Shown here: positions 8,427 to 17,854 of the stretch, one piece after another
Layout: each line of letters opens with the position of its first letter
How positions within the stretch are numbered: position 1 is the stretch's first letter
Assembly: GCF_902859765.1 (NCBI RefSeq)
Contig: NZ_CADIJV010000018.1
Span: 41,646 to 105,645, forward strand
Origin: Achromobacter pulmonis
GTDB taxonomy: Bacteria > Pseudomonadota > Gammaproteobacteria > Burkholderiales > Burkholderiaceae_B
Direction: 5' to 3'
DNA: 64,000 nt
Notes under the pieces: generated by a model
Seen by the model: the letters and a program-made list of their open reading frames with translations, nothing else
The model's database searches: none
What the model was told of the DNA's origin: nothing
Program-made: the position numbers and the translations under genes

Positions 8427-8784
8427 AAGAAAAATCAACGCGTCCCCAATTTCCTGAGCGCGGCGTCGAAGCGCGTTGGGGCAGGGGGCGGGAAAGGATT
8501 TCAGACGCGGCTGCCCTCCTTATGACGGACTCCGTGTTTTCCCTTGGATATTTCGCGTGCGCAGGGGCGGAAAGCTCTACAATCAATTCATGAAATCCGT
8601 ATTTCCGCGGGCCAATGGCCGCGTCGCGGCACACCCCTCAACCGGGGACGCTGCGCCGGCCCGGTCCGCGGCCGTTACGTTCTGTCCCGGTGAATTGCAC
8701 TTCCTTATTCCTGCCATATATGGGCGTTACACCTGCCGTCGATAATGGCCGGCCTGTCTCGATAGACCAACCAGAGGTGACCCT

Positions 8785-9888
8785 GTGACCTGGCTGTACA
8801 TATGCGTGGTCGCGTTCATGGTGGGGGGACTCATCGTGGCGTCGGAGCGCTGGCATGGCGCCTTCACCGGCGACAGCGATCTCAACAAGCCGCAAGCGAA
8901 CCATTCGCGCGCCACGCCGCGCGTGGGCGGACTGGCCGTGCTGGCCGGCACGCTCATGGGTCTGCTGGTGCTGGGGCCCGACAACATGACCCTGACCTGG
9001 CTTTGGCCGGCATTGTTCGTTTCGGCGCTGCCGGTGTTCGTGGCGGGGCTGCTCGAAGACATCACCAAGGACATTGGCGCCAGCAAGCGCCTGCTGGCCG
9101 CCTTCGCGTCCGCGGCGATCGCCTGGTGGCTGCTGGGCGGCGTCAGCCGCGTCGGCATGGCGCCGGTGGACTACATCCTGTCGTATTGGCCGGTTTCCCT
9201 GATTTTCACCATGTTCGCGGTGGGTGGCTGTACCCATGCGCTGAACATCGTCGATGGCATGAACGGGCTGGCCGGCATGGTCGCGACGCTGATGGCGGTG
9301 TCCATCAGCCTGGTCGCGCTGCAGGTGGGCGATGTGCCGATCTTCCTGGTGGCCGCGGCCCTGGCATCGGCCACGCTCGGCTTCCTGGTGTGGAACTTCC
9401 CCTTCGGGCGCGTGTTCCTGGGGGACGGCGGCGCTTACTTCCTGGGCTTCATGCTGGCCGAGCTGGCGGTGCTGCTGGTGGTGCGCAATCCGTCGGTGTC
9501 GCCGTTCTACGCCTTGGCGGTGTTGTTCTACCCCGTTTTCGAAACCGGTTTCTCGATCTGGCGCCGCCGCTTCAAGCGCGGCGTGCCGGTGGACCAGCCG
9601 GATGCCCTGCACCTGCATCAGTTGGTGTTCCGCCGGCTGGTGCGCGTGACCTTCAGCCGCGGACGCCGCCACGCGGTGCCGGCGCTGTGCAACGCCCTGG
9701 CTTCGCCCTACATGTGGGTCCTGGCCCTGATCGGCCTGGTGCCGGCCACCATCTGGTGGGACAACGCCTGGGCGCTGAGCGCCAGCCTGCTGGTCTTTGC
9801 CGGCGTGTACATCTGGCTGTATGCGCGCCTGGTGTCCTGGCGCCGGCCAGGATGGCTGCTGCTGCCGTCCGTCCTGCGGGCCGATTAA
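8785..9888 (+). CDS. MraY/WecA-family undecaprenyl-phosphate glycosyl-1-phosphate transferase
   Basis: 367 aa, polytopic inner-membrane enzyme expected to load the first sugar-1-phosphate (typically an N-acetylhexosamine) onto undecaprenyl phosphate. Family motifs are PRVGGLAVLAG near residue 50, LNIVDGMNGLAGM in the middle and LGDGGAYFLGF; the HLHQLVFRRL segment is the carbohydrate-recognition loop. The start is GTG, with GAGGTGA immediately upstream. It is the first gene of a same-strand surface-glycan cluster running to 20135, and probably starts its lipid-linked oligosaccharide. The exact sugar donor is unknown. Confidence 0.9.
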   Translation: MTWLYICVVAFMVGGLIVASERWHGAFTGDSDLNKPQANHSRATPRVGGLAVLAGTLMGLLVLGPDNMTLTWLWPALFVSALPVFVAGLLEDITKDIGASKRLLAAFASAAIAWWLLGGVSRVGMAPVDYILSYWPVSLIFTMFAVGGCTHALNIVDGMNGLAGMVATLMAVSISLVALQVGDVPIFLVAAALASATLGFLVWNFPFGRVFLGDGGAYFLGFMLAELAVLLVVRNPSVSPFYALAVLFYPVFETGFSIWRRRFKRGVPVDQPDALHLHQLVFRRLVRVTFSRGRRHAVPALCNALASPYMWVLALIGLVPATIWWDNAWALSASLLVFAGVYIWLYARLVSWRRPGWLLLPSVLRAD

Positions 9889-9956
9889 GTTTTTGGGTGC
9901 CCCGGTGATTTCCGCCGGGGGCCCGGTTATCCATCACCCCGACCATATTTAAAATG

Positions 9957-9974
9957 CCGTAATGGTTCTTACGG
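9957..9974 (+). promoter_or_regulatory. hairpin or operator in the leader of the WbpO-like gene
   Basis: CCGTAA-TGGTTC-TTACGG is a perfect 6-bp inverted repeat directly before the ribosome binding site AAAGGGAG of the next gene and just after an AT-rich stretch (CATATTTAAAAT). It could be an operator or a 5'-end mRNA hairpin. Confidence 0.4.
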
Positions 9975-9987
9975 TAAAGGGAGAATT

Positions 9988-11265
9988 ATGTTGCGTATTC
10001 AGGATGTGAAACTCGCGGTCGTCGGCCTGGGCTACGTCGGCCTGCCGTTGGCGGTCGAGTTCGGCAAGAAGCGGTCGGTTATTGGTTTCGACATCAACAC
10101 CCGACGCATCGAGGCGCTGAAGGCCGGCCATGACCACACGCTGGAAGTCAGCGACGCCGAATTGGCCGAGGCCACGCAACTGAGCTACACCGCCGACCGC
10201 GCCGAGCTGGGCCAGGCCAATGTCTTCATCGTCACCGTGCCCACGCCGATCGACGAATACAAGCAACCCGACCTGACGCCGCTGGTCAAGGCCAGCGAGA
10301 CCATCGGCGCGGTGCTCAAGCGCGGCGACATCGTCATCTATGAATCGACCGTGTACCCCGGCGCCACCGAGGAAGACTGCGTGCCGGTGCTGGAACGCGT
10401 GTCGGGCCTGAAGTTCAACGTCGATTTCTACGCCGGCTACAGCCCCGAACGCATCAACCCGGGCGACAAGGCGCACCGCGTCAGCACCATCAAGAAGGTC
10501 ACGTCGGGCTCGACGCCGGAAGTGGCCGAGCTGGTCGACCAGCTCTACAAGCAGATCATCACCGCCGGCACCCACAAGGCTGCCAGCATCCGCGTGGCCG
10601 AGGCCGCCAAGGTGATCGAGAACACCCAACGCGACGTCAACATCGCGCTGATCAATGAACTGGCGCTGATCTTCAACAAGATGGGCATCGATACCGAAGC
10701 GGTGCTGCAGGCCGCCGGCACCAAGTGGAACTTCCTGCCGTTCCGTCCGGGCCTGGTGGGCGGACACTGCATCGGCGTGGACCCGTACTACCTGACGCAC
10801 AAGGCGCAGTCGATCGGCTACCACCCCGAGATCATCCTGGCGGGCCGCCGCCTGAACGACTCGATGGGCGGCTACGTGGTGTCGCAACTGGTCAAGGCCA
10901 TGACCAAGCGCCGCATCCACGTGCAGGGCGCGCGCGTGCTGGTGATGGGCCTGGCCTTCAAGGAAAACTGCCCCGATCTGCGCAATACCCGCATCGTCGA
11001 CATCGTCAAGGAACTGGGCGACTACAACGTCGATGTCGATGTGTACGACCCGTGGGTGGACGCCGAAGAGGCCATGCACGAATACGGCATCACCCCGGTC
11101 ACCAAGCTCGAGGAAGGCAAGTACGACGCCGTGATCCTGGGCGTGGCGCACCAACAGTTCGCCGACATGGGCGCGGCCGGCATCCGCAAGCTGGGCAAGC
11201 CGGAACACATTCTTTACGACCTGAAGTACGTGTTGTCGCCCGCCGAATCCGATCTGCGCCTGTAA
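9988..11265 (+). CDS. wbpO: UDP-N-acetylglucosamine 6-dehydrogenase / Vi-type nucleotide sugar dehydrogenase (WbpO/TviB)
   Basis: 425 aa. NAD-dependent four-electron oxidation of UDP-HexNAc to the uronic acid. The N-terminal Rossmann motif is [12 protein letters not shown] (11-22), VTVPTPID sits at 83-90, and the catalytic cysteine is in [12 protein letters not shown] (C261), with K208 and N212 in the usual helix. The sequence matches the TviB/WbpO branch rather than UDP-glucose dehydrogenase. With the WbpP-like epimerase directly downstream it would supply UDP-GalNAcA. AAAGGGAG precedes the ATG. Confidence 0.92.
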   Translation: MLRIQDVKLAVVGLGYVGLPLAVEFGKKRSVIGFDINTRRIEALKAGHDHTLEVSDAELAEATQLSYTADRAELGQANVFIVTVPTPIDEYKQPDLTPLVKASETIGAVLKRGDIVIYESTVYPGATEEDCVPVLERVSGLKFNVDFYAGYSPERINPGDKAHRVSTIKKVTSGSTPEVAELVDQLYKQIITAGTHKAASIRVAEAAKVIENTQRDVNIALINELALIFNKMGIDTEAVLQAAGTKWNFLPFRPGLVGGHCIGVDPYYLTHKAQSIGYHPEIILAGRRLNDSMGGYVVSQLVKAMTKRRIHVQGARVLVMGLAFKENCPDLRNTRIVDIVKELGDYNVDVDVYDPWVDAEEAMHEYGITPVTKLEEGKYDAVILGVAHQQFADMGAAGIRKLGKPEHILYDLKYVLSPAESDLRL

Positions 11266-11279
11266 TAGGAGGATGTCGC

Positions 11280-12305
11280 ATGACCACACGCTTTGAATCC
11301 GTCACCCGGGAGCTGGCCGCCGCGCCGCGCAAGTGGCTGGTAACCGGCTGCGCCGGCTTCATCGGCTCCAATCTGCTGGAAGCCCTGCTCAAGCTGGACC
11401 AGACCGTCACCGGCCTGGACAACTTCGCCACCGGCCACCAGCGCAACCTGGATGAAGTGAAAGCCGCCGTCACGCCCGAGCAATGGGCGCGGCTGACCTT
11501 CATCGAAGGTGACATCCGCGACCTCGAGGTTTGCCGTCGCGCGGTTCAAGGCGTGGATTTCGTGCTGCACCAGGCCGCCCTGGGTTCGGTGCCGCGCTCG
11601 CTGAAGGATCCGATCACCACCAACGAGGTGAACATCGGCGGGTTCCTCAACATGCTGGTGGCGGCGCGTGACGCGGGCGTCAAATCGTTCGTGTATGCCG
11701 CTTCCAGCTCGACTTACGGCGACCATCCGGCGTTGCCCAAGGTCGAGGAGAATATCGGCAAGCCCTTGTCGCCCTATGCGGTGACCAAATTCGTCAACGA
11801 GCTGTACGCCGACGTGTTCGCGCGTTCCTACGGGTTCGAGACGGTGGGCCTGCGCTACTTCAACGTGTTCGGCAAGCGCCAGGATCCCAACGGCGCCTAT
11901 GCCGCGGTCATTCCCAAATGGACCGCCGCGATGATCCAGGGCGAGGACGTCACCATCAACGGCGATGGCGAGACCAGCCGCGATTTCTGCTTCGTCGACA
12001 ACGCGGTGCAGGCCAACATCCTGGCCGCGATGGCGCCGGCCGAAGGCCGCAACCAGGTCTACAACGTGGCCGTCAGCGGCCGCAGCACCTTGAACCAGCT
12101 GTTCGGGTTCCTGGTGAAGGCGCTGGGCAACCAGGGCGTCGCCTACGACAAGCAACCGGTCTACGCCGACTTCCGGGCGGGCGACGTGCGCCATTCGCAG
12201 GCCGACGTCAGCAAGGCCGGCCGGCTGCTGGGCTACCAGCCCACGCATACCGTGCTGCAGGGCCTGGAAGTGGCAATGCCCTGGTACACGCAATTCCTGC
12301 GTTGA
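11280..12305 (+). CDS. wbpP: UDP-N-acetylglucosamine/-uronate C4-epimerase (WbpP/TviC)
   Basis: 341 aa, extended SDR enzyme. NAD motif GCAGFIG at 23-29, catalytic serine about S144 (ASSSTYGD), and YxxxK at Y166/K170 (SPYAVTK). The long N-terminal extension before the Rossmann motif and the motif [12 protein letters not shown] match WbpP/TviC enzymes that act on N-acetylated UDP-hexosamines. The start at 11280 follows AGGAGG at 8 nt. It forms a pair with the preceding dehydrogenase; the order of the two reactions cannot be told from the sequence. Confidence 0.92.
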   Translation: MTTRFESVTRELAAAPRKWLVTGCAGFIGSNLLEALLKLDQTVTGLDNFATGHQRNLDEVKAAVTPEQWARLTFIEGDIRDLEVCRRAVQGVDFVLHQAALGSVPRSLKDPITTNEVNIGGFLNMLVAARDAGVKSFVYAASSSTYGDHPALPKVEENIGKPLSPYAVTKFVNELYADVFARSYGFETVGLRYFNVFGKRQDPNGAYAAVIPKWTAAMIQGEDVTINGDGETSRDFCFVDNAVQANILAAMAPAEGRNQVYNVAVSGRSTLNQLFGFLVKALGNQGVAYDKQPVYADFRAGDVRHSQADVSKAGRLLGYQPTHTVLQGLEVAMPWYTQFLR

Positions 12306-12306
12306 T

Positions 12307-13656
12307 TTGAAAGCACTCATCCGCAAACTCGGCAGCATCCACCCGGATCACCAGCGCATTTTCAAGGGCGCTTTCCGGGTGGCGCTGTTTCTGCTGCTGG
12401 GCAAGGCCGCCGGCGCCATCAAGGAGATGGCGGTGGCGTACCGCTATGGCGTCAGCGATGCCGTCGACGCCTATCAGTTCACGATGACCATGGCCACCTG
12501 GCTGCCGGTCACCATCGTGGGCGTGCTGTCAGTGGTGCTGATTCCGGTGCTGGTGCGCTTGCGCCGCGCCGAGGATACCGAGCGTGAGCAATTCATCCGC
12601 GAGCTGCAAGGCTGGGTGGCGGCCGCGGGCATCGCGCTGGCCTTGTTGACCTGGTTCGCCTGGCCACAGGTGCTGGGCGCGCTGGGGCAGGGCCTGTCGG
12701 CGCGCGTCGGCGAGATGACCGGCGAGCTGTTGCTGGCCTTCGCGCCGGTGTCGGCATTGCTGCTGGTGGCGGGCATCAGCGCCGCGCGGCTGCGTTCGCA
12801 TGAGCGTCACGTCAATACCCTGCTGGACAGCGTGCCGGCGGTGGCGACGCTGGCGTGGGTCATGCTGGCCGCCAGCGCCGAGAGTATCGGACCGCTGTTG
12901 TGGGGCACGCTGGTGGGCTATGCGATCCAGACCGTGTGGCTGGCCTGGCTGGCCGCGCGCGCCGACGGAGGATTCTGGGGCGCGCCGAGGCTGACCCTGC
13001 GTTCGCCCCATTGGCCCGAGTTGATGGGCGCGGCCGGCGTGATGCTGATCGGCCAGGTGGCCATGAGTTTCGTCGGGCCGCTCGATCAATACGCCGCCGC
13101 CAACCTGGGCGCCAATGCCAATGCCACGCTGGGTTACGCCAGCCGCCTGTTGTCGCTGTTGCTGGGTATCGGCGCGGTGTCGGTGGGCCGCGCGGCGCTG
13201 CCGGTGTTGGCCGACGTGCAGGCGCGCGGCGACACGGCGCGCGCGCGGGCCATGGCATTGAAATGGTCGGTGCTGATGGTGGCGGCCGGCGCCGGCGCGG
13301 TGGCGGTGGGCTGGGTGCTGGCGCCTTGGGGCGTGTCGGTGCTGTTCCAGCGCGGCGCCTTCACCGCCGAGAATACCGCGGCCGTGGCGCATGTGTTGCG
13401 TTGGGGCCTGCTGCAATTGCCGTTCTACTTCGGCGTGCTGATCCTGGTGCAGTTGCTGGCCAGCCAGAACCGCTATCGCATCATGGCCGCCATCGCGGTC
13501 GCCAATTTCGCGTTGAAGGCTGGCCTGAATACTGTGTTGGCGCCGAAGATGGGGGCCGCGGGCATCATGCTGGCCACCAGTCTGATGTACCTGTTGTCCT
13601 ATGCCTGCTACCTGGTGGTGGCCTTGCGCCGCGCCGAACCCAAAGAGGCCGACTGA
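12307..13656 (+). CDS. MVF/MviN-type lipid-linked oligosaccharide flippase (Wzx-like)
   Basis: 449 aa with about 12-14 hydrophobic segments and the MurJ-like N-terminal pattern (GKAAGAIKEMAVAYRYGVSDAVDAYQ). It belongs to the MOP flippase superfamily. Position in a glycan operon suggests it moves the undecaprenyl-linked glycan made here, rather than lipid II, across the inner membrane. The start is TTG, one base after the stop of the epimerase gene, implying translational coupling; the next in-frame ATG is about 120 bp further in and would remove the first helix. A duplicated MurJ is the alternative. Confidence 0.8.
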   Translation: MKALIRKLGSIHPDHQRIFKGAFRVALFLLLGKAAGAIKEMAVAYRYGVSDAVDAYQFTMTMATWLPVTIVGVLSVVLIPVLVRLRRAEDTEREQFIRELQGWVAAAGIALALLTWFAWPQVLGALGQGLSARVGEMTGELLLAFAPVSALLLVAGISAARLRSHERHVNTLLDSVPAVATLAWVMLAASAESIGPLLWGTLVGYAIQTVWLAWLAARADGGFWGAPRLTLRSPHWPELMGAAGVMLIGQVAMSFVGPLDQYAAANLGANANATLGYASRLLSLLLGIGAVSVGRAALPVLADVQARGDTARARAMALKWSVLMVAAGAGAVAVGWVLAPWGVSVLFQRGAFTAENTAAVAHVLRWGLLQLPFYFGVLILVQLLASQNRYRIMAAIAVANFALKAGLNTVLAPKMGAAGIMLATSLMYLLSYACYLVVALRRAEPKEAD

Positions 13657-14799
13657 ATGCCCGCCGCTTCCGACACCGGCCGCGCGCAACGCGTGCTGCT
13701 GTTCATCCATTCCCTGCACGGTGGCGGCGCCGAACGCGTGGCCGCCGACCTCAGCGCGCACTGGGCCGCCATGGGCCGCGAGGTGATGGTGGTGACCCAG
13801 GCCGGCACTGATGGCGACGCCTATGCGCTGCACCCCCAGGTGCGCCGCGAAGTGCTGCACACGGCGGGCGAGGGCGGCGGCCTGCGCGGCATCTGGAGCA
13901 ACATGCAGCGGGTGCGCGCGCTGCGACGTGTGGTCAAGGCGTTCCGGCCCGACATCGTGCTGGGCATGATGACCACCGCGTCGGTGCTGTCGGTGCTGGC
14001 CTGCGCCGGGCTGGGATGCCGTGTCATCGCCACTGAACACACCCATCCGCCATCGCAGACCCTGTCCGGCTTCTGGCAGCGCCTGCGTCGCCTGACCTAC
14101 CCGCGCGCCGCGCGCGTGGTGGCCCTGACGCGCGGCACCGCGCAATGGCTGGAGCGGCATGTGCCGGGCTCGCGGCTGGCGGTGATCCCCAATCCGGTGC
14201 ACTGGCCGCTGCCCCAGGGCGAGCCGGTGCTGGCGCCGCCAGCAGGCGCCGGCCGCAAGCGCCTGCTGGCGGTCGGCCGGCTGCACGCGGACAAGGGCTT
14301 CGACCTGCTGCTGCGGGCCTACGCGCGGCTGGCGCCGTCGCATCCGGACTGGGATCTGGTTATCCTGGGCGAAGGCGGCGAGCGCCGCGCCTTGGAGGCG
14401 CAGGTGCGTGAAGCCAGTCTGCAGGATCGCGTCCACCTGCCGGGGCGTGCGGGTAACGTGGGCGATTGGTACCAGAGCGCCGACCTGTACGTGCTGACCT
14501 CGCGTTTCGAGGGGCTGTCCAATACCTTGCTGGAATCGATGGCCAGTGGCCTGGCCGCGGTGGCGTTCGATTGCGACACCGGGCCGCGTGAAATCGTGCG
14601 CGAAGGCGTCGATGGCGTGCTGGTGCGGCCCAATGGCGATGTCGACGCGTTGTGCCGCGCGCTCGATGCGGTGATGGGCGACGAGGCCGGCCGCCAGCGC
14701 ATGGCGGCGGCGGCCACGGCGGTACGCGAGCGCTTTTCCGCCGCACGCGTGCTGGGCCTATGGGAAGAACTTTTTGCTGCGGTGACCACGAGAACCTGA
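13657..14799 (+). CDS. GT4-family glycosyltransferase
   Basis: 380 aa, GT-B fold. The N-terminus has HSLHGGGAERVAADL, typical of GT4 enzymes of O-antigen and capsule clusters. The C-terminal nucleotide-sugar site carries the EX7E motif in FEGLSNTLLESMASG. The ATG follows directly on the flippase stop codon, so the genes are probably co-translated. It is cytoplasmic or peripheral to the inner membrane, adding one sugar to the lipid-linked intermediate. Donor and linkage are unknown. Confidence 0.88.
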   Translation: MPAASDTGRAQRVLLFIHSLHGGGAERVAADLSAHWAAMGREVMVVTQAGTDGDAYALHPQVRREVLHTAGEGGGLRGIWSNMQRVRALRRVVKAFRPDIVLGMMTTASVLSVLACAGLGCRVIATEHTHPPSQTLSGFWQRLRRLTYPRAARVVALTRGTAQWLERHVPGSRLAVIPNPVHWPLPQGEPVLAPPAGAGRKRLLAVGRLHADKGFDLLLRAYARLAPSHPDWDLVILGEGGERRALEAQVREASLQDRVHLPGRAGNVGDWYQSADLYVLTSRFEGLSNTLLESMASGLAAVAFDCDTGPREIVREGVDGVLVRPNGDVDALCRALDAVMGDEAGRQRMAAAATAVRERFSAARVLGLWEELFAAVTTRT

Positions 14800-14803
14800 A
14801 ATC

Positions 14804-16735
14804 ATGTGTGGAATTGTCGGAATTTGGGGCCCCCTGGGTGACAAGGCGCAAGTGCTGGCGGAGAGTTGCCGCCGCATCCGCCACCGCGGGCCCGACAGCA
14901 ACGGCTTCTGGGAAGACGCCGAAGCCGGCCTGGCGCTGGCGCACGTGCGCCTGGCGATCCAGGACCTGACCGAAGCCGGCCATCAGCCGATGGTGTCGGC
15001 TTGCGGCCGCTACGTGATGGTGTTCAACGGCGAGATCTACAACCACCTGGACATGCGCCGGCAGTTGGAAGCGTCCGGCCTGGCGCCGTCCTGGCGCGGC
15101 CATTCCGATACCGAGACCCTGCTGGCCGGTTTCACCGCGCTGGGCATCGAGGCCACGCTGCAGGCCTCGGTCGGCATGTTCGCCATCGCGCTGTGGGACC
15201 GCGCCGCGCGCAAGCTCCTGCTGGCGCGCGACCGCATGGGCGAAAAGCCCCTGTATTACGGCTACTCGGGCGCCGACCTGGTGTTCGCGTCCGAACTCAA
15301 GGGCTTGATGCCCATTCCCGGTTTCGGCCGCAACCTGAACCGCAATGCGTTGGCGTCGTTCATGCGGCATAACTACATTCCCGCGCCGCAGTCGATCTAC
15401 GAAGGCATCGCCAAGCTGCCGCCCGGCACCTGGATCGAATTCACCGCCGACGACACCCGCAGCCGCCGAATGCCCGAGCCGCGCGTGTACTGGTCGGCGC
15501 GCGAGGCCGCCGATACCGCGGCGCAATCGTTGCTGTCGTTTGATTCCGACGCGCAGGCCACCGACGCGCTCGAAGGCGTGCTGTCCAAGGCCGTCGGCGG
15601 CCAGATGCTGTCCGATGTGGCCCTGGGGGCGTTCCTGTCGGGCGGCATCGATTCGTCCACCATCGTCTCGCTGATGCAGGCGCAGAGCGCGCGGCCGGTG
15701 CGCACGTTCGCCATCGGCTTCCACGAAAAAGGCTACGACGAGGCGCAACATGCCAAGGCGGTGGCCACGCACCTGGGCACCGATCATACCGAGCTGTATG
15801 TCACCGCCGACGATGCGCTGGCGGTGGTGCCGGGCCTGGCCGACATGTACGATGAACCGTTCGCCGATTCATCGCAGATCCCGACCTCGCTGGTGACGCG
15901 CATGGCGCGCCAGCATGTCACCGTGGCGCTGTCCGGCGACGGCGGCGACGAGCTGTTCGGGGGGTATTCGCGTTACTTCCGCGTCAACAACTGGTGGCAG
16001 AAGTGCGAGCGCATTCCGGCGCTGCTGCGCACCCCCGCCGGCGCGCTGCTCAGCGCCTCGACCCACCTGCCAGGCCGTGGCGCCTGGCGCGGCAAGGTCG
16101 GCAAGCTGGGCGAGTTGCTGCGGGCCGACACGCGCGGTGATTTCTACCGCTTGTTCGTGTCGTACTGGTCGGACCCGGCCCGCGTGGTCAAGGGCGCCGT
16201 GGAGCCGGTGTCCGAGTTCGCGCGGGAGATGCGCGGCTCGACCTTCGAGGCCATGATGAAGCTCGATACGGTGACCTATCTGCCGGACGACATCCTGGTC
16301 AAGGTGGACCGGGCCGCCATGGCGGTAAGCCTGGAGACCCGCGTGCCGCTGATCGACCACCGCGTCTACGAATTCGCCTGGAGCCTGCCGCACCGCTACA
16401 AGGTGCGCGGCGCCACCGGCAAGTGGCTGCTGCGCCAGGTGCTGTACCGCCATGTGCCGCAGGCGCTGGTGGACCGCCCCAAGCGCGGCTTCGCCGTGCC
16501 GCTGGCCGCCTGGCTGCGCGGCCCGCTGCGCGACTGGGCCGAGGCCCTGCTGGATCCGGCGCGCCTGCGCCAGGAAGGCTGGTTCGAACCCGAGCCCATT
16601 CTGCGCAAATGGCGCGAGCACGTGTCCGGGCATCGCAATTGGGATAGTCATCTTTGGGGCGTGCTGATGATGCAGGCCTGGCTGGACCGCTACCGCGCCG
16701 GTGGCGAACAGGGAGGAACGGTTGGGAGTCGCTGA
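14804..16735 (+). CDS. asparagine synthase-type amidotransferase (AsnB/WbpS-like)
   Basis: 643 aa. The N-terminal class II glutamine amidotransferase domain has nucleophile C2 (MCGIVGIWG) and the usual RHRGPD and FNGEIYN motifs. The C-terminal ATP-pyrophosphatase domain has SGGIDSS at 279-285 and SGDGGDELFGGYSR. In glycan clusters such enzymes (for example WbpS in Pseudomonas O-antigens) are thought to convert uronic acid sugars to their amides. With WbpO/WbpP encoded upstream, amidation of GalNAcA is the likely job, although a true asparagine synthetase role cannot be excluded. Four bases separate it from the preceding glycosyltransferase. Confidence 0.85.
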   Translation: MCGIVGIWGPLGDKAQVLAESCRRIRHRGPDSNGFWEDAEAGLALAHVRLAIQDLTEAGHQPMVSACGRYVMVFNGEIYNHLDMRRQLEASGLAPSWRGHSDTETLLAGFTALGIEATLQASVGMFAIALWDRAARKLLLARDRMGEKPLYYGYSGADLVFASELKGLMPIPGFGRNLNRNALASFMRHNYIPAPQSIYEGIAKLPPGTWIEFTADDTRSRRMPEPRVYWSAREAADTAAQSLLSFDSDAQATDALEGVLSKAVGGQMLSDVALGAFLSGGIDSSTIVSLMQAQSARPVRTFAIGFHEKGYDEAQHAKAVATHLGTDHTELYVTADDALAVVPGLADMYDEPFADSSQIPTSLVTRMARQHVTVALSGDGGDELFGGYSRYFRVNNWWQKCERIPALLRTPAGALLSASTHLPGRGAWRGKVGKLGELLRADTRGDFYRLFVSYWSDPARVVKGAVEPVSEFAREMRGSTFEAMMKLDTVTYLPDDILVKVDRAAMAVSLETRVPLIDHRVYEFAWSLPHRYKVRGATGKWLLRQVLYRHVPQALVDRPKRGFAVPLAAWLRGPLRDWAEALLDPARLRQEGWFEPEPILRKWREHVSGHRNWDSHLWGVLMMQAWLDRYRAGGEQGGTVGSR

Positions 16736-16738
16736 CGT

Positions 16739-17854
16739 ATGAAGATCCTGATGCTGGTCAGTTCCATGCATGCCGGCGGCGCCGAGCGTGTGGCCGCCAC
16801 GCTGGTCAATGCGTGGGCCGAGCGCGGCGACGATGTCACCCTGACGCCGACCTATTCGTCCAAGGGCAGTTGTTTCTATCCGCTGTCGGACAAGGTCAAG
16901 CTGGAATGGCTGGCGGATCTGGCGGGCACGCGCGTCTCCGGTCCGATGGCCGCGTGCAAGCGCCTGCTGGCGCTGCGCCGGCATATCTGCGACAGCGCGC
17001 CGGACGTGGTGGTGTCGTTCCTGACCAACGTCAATGTGGCCGCCATTTTGGCCACGCGCGGCCTGCGCACGCCGCTGATCGTCTGCGAGCGCACCAATCC
17101 GGTGGCTGAAACCACCACTGGCGCCGTTTGGCGCAGATTGCGCCGCCTGCTGTATCCGCGCGCCGACATGGTGACGGTGCAGGCGGCCGATACCGCCGGC
17201 CCGTTCGCGCGCCAGGTGCCGGGCATCAAGCGCCTGGCCGTGATCCCCAATCCGCTGCCGGCGCCGCTGTTGGAGGCGCCTCGGGTAGCGCAGCGCGAAG
17301 ACGGCGCGCCGCGCATGCTGCTGGCGATGGGGCGGTTGGTGACGGACAAGCAGTTCGACCTGCTGATCGATGTGTTCGCGCAACTGGCGCCCGAATTTCC
17401 GGACTGGAACCTGCGTATCTGGGGCGAAGGCCCCGAGCGCGGCGCGCTGGAGCGCCAGGTCGAACGCCTGGGACTGCAGGCGCGCATCAGCCTGCCGGGG
17501 CGCACCGAGACGCCCTGGGAAGAACTGGCCCAGGGCCAGGCCTTCGTGCTCAGTTCGCTGGTGGAGGGCTTTCCCAACGTGTTGCTGGAGGCGATGGCGT
17601 TGGGCCTGCCGTGCGCCGCCTTCGATTGTCCCAGCGGCCCGCGCGAAATGACGCGCGACGGCCAGGATGCCCTGCTGGTGCCCGCTGGCGACCGCGAGGC
17701 GCTGCGCGAGGCGCTGCGCCGCCTGTTGGGCGATGCGGCGTTGCGCCGGCAACTGGGCGAGCGGGGCGCTGATGCGGTGCGCCAACGTTATGCACTGGCC
17801 AGCGTGCTGGCGGAATGGGATGAATTGTTCGAAGCCGTGAGGGAAGGGCGATGA
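16739..17854 (+). CDS. GT4-family glycosyltransferase
   Basis: 371 aa, GT-B fold. N-terminal SSMHAGGAERVAATLVNAW and C-terminal VEGFPNVLLEAMALGLPC with the EX7E motif. It resembles the enzyme at 13657-14799 in the first 80 residues (same GGGAERVA-type loop), so the two may be paralogues acting on related acceptors. It is three bases after the amidotransferase gene and overlaps the next gene by 4 bp (ATGA). Sugar specificity unknown. Confidence 0.88.
   Translation: MKILMLVSSMHAGGAERVAATLVNAWAERGDDVTLTPTYSSKGSCFYPLSDKVKLEWLADLAGTRVSGPMAACKRLLALRRHICDSAPDVVVSFLTNVNVAAILATRGLRTPLIVCERTNPVAETTTGAVWRRLRRLLYPRADMVTVQAADTAGPFARQVPGIKRLAVIPNPLPAPLLEAPRVAQREDGAPRMLLAMGRLVTDKQFDLLIDVFAQLAPEFPDWNLRIWGEGPERGALERQVERLGLQARISLPGRTETPWEELAQGQAFVLSSLVEGFPNVLLEAMALGLPCAAFDCPSGPREMTRDGQDALLVPAGDREALREALRRLLGDAALRRQLGERGADAVRQRYALASVLAEWDELFEAVREGR

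Larger units (their letters stand above)
7972..8784. other. 813-bp non-coding gap with several structured elements
   Basis: No gene with good support. From left to right it holds a structured stretch ending in U6 (8074-8146), a perfect 12-bp inverted repeat (8184-8216), and an apparent stand-alone small-RNA unit (8246-8426). The remaining 350 bp run up to the glycan operon and contain only a doubtful 51-codon frame at 8590-8745. The base composition is visibly less GC-rich than in the flanking genes. Confidence 0.6.

Noticed and set aside
8590-8745. 51-codon frame before the glycan operon, beginning ATG AAA TCC GTA
   Set aside because: No ribosome binding site, no recognisable domain and GC-driven openness; it lies within the operon leader.
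12529-14436. Long His/Gln/Arg-rich minus-strand frame across the flippase and glycosyltransferase genes
   Set aside because: Typical antisense shadow in high-GC DNA; the plus-strand genes have clear families and tight operon spacing.
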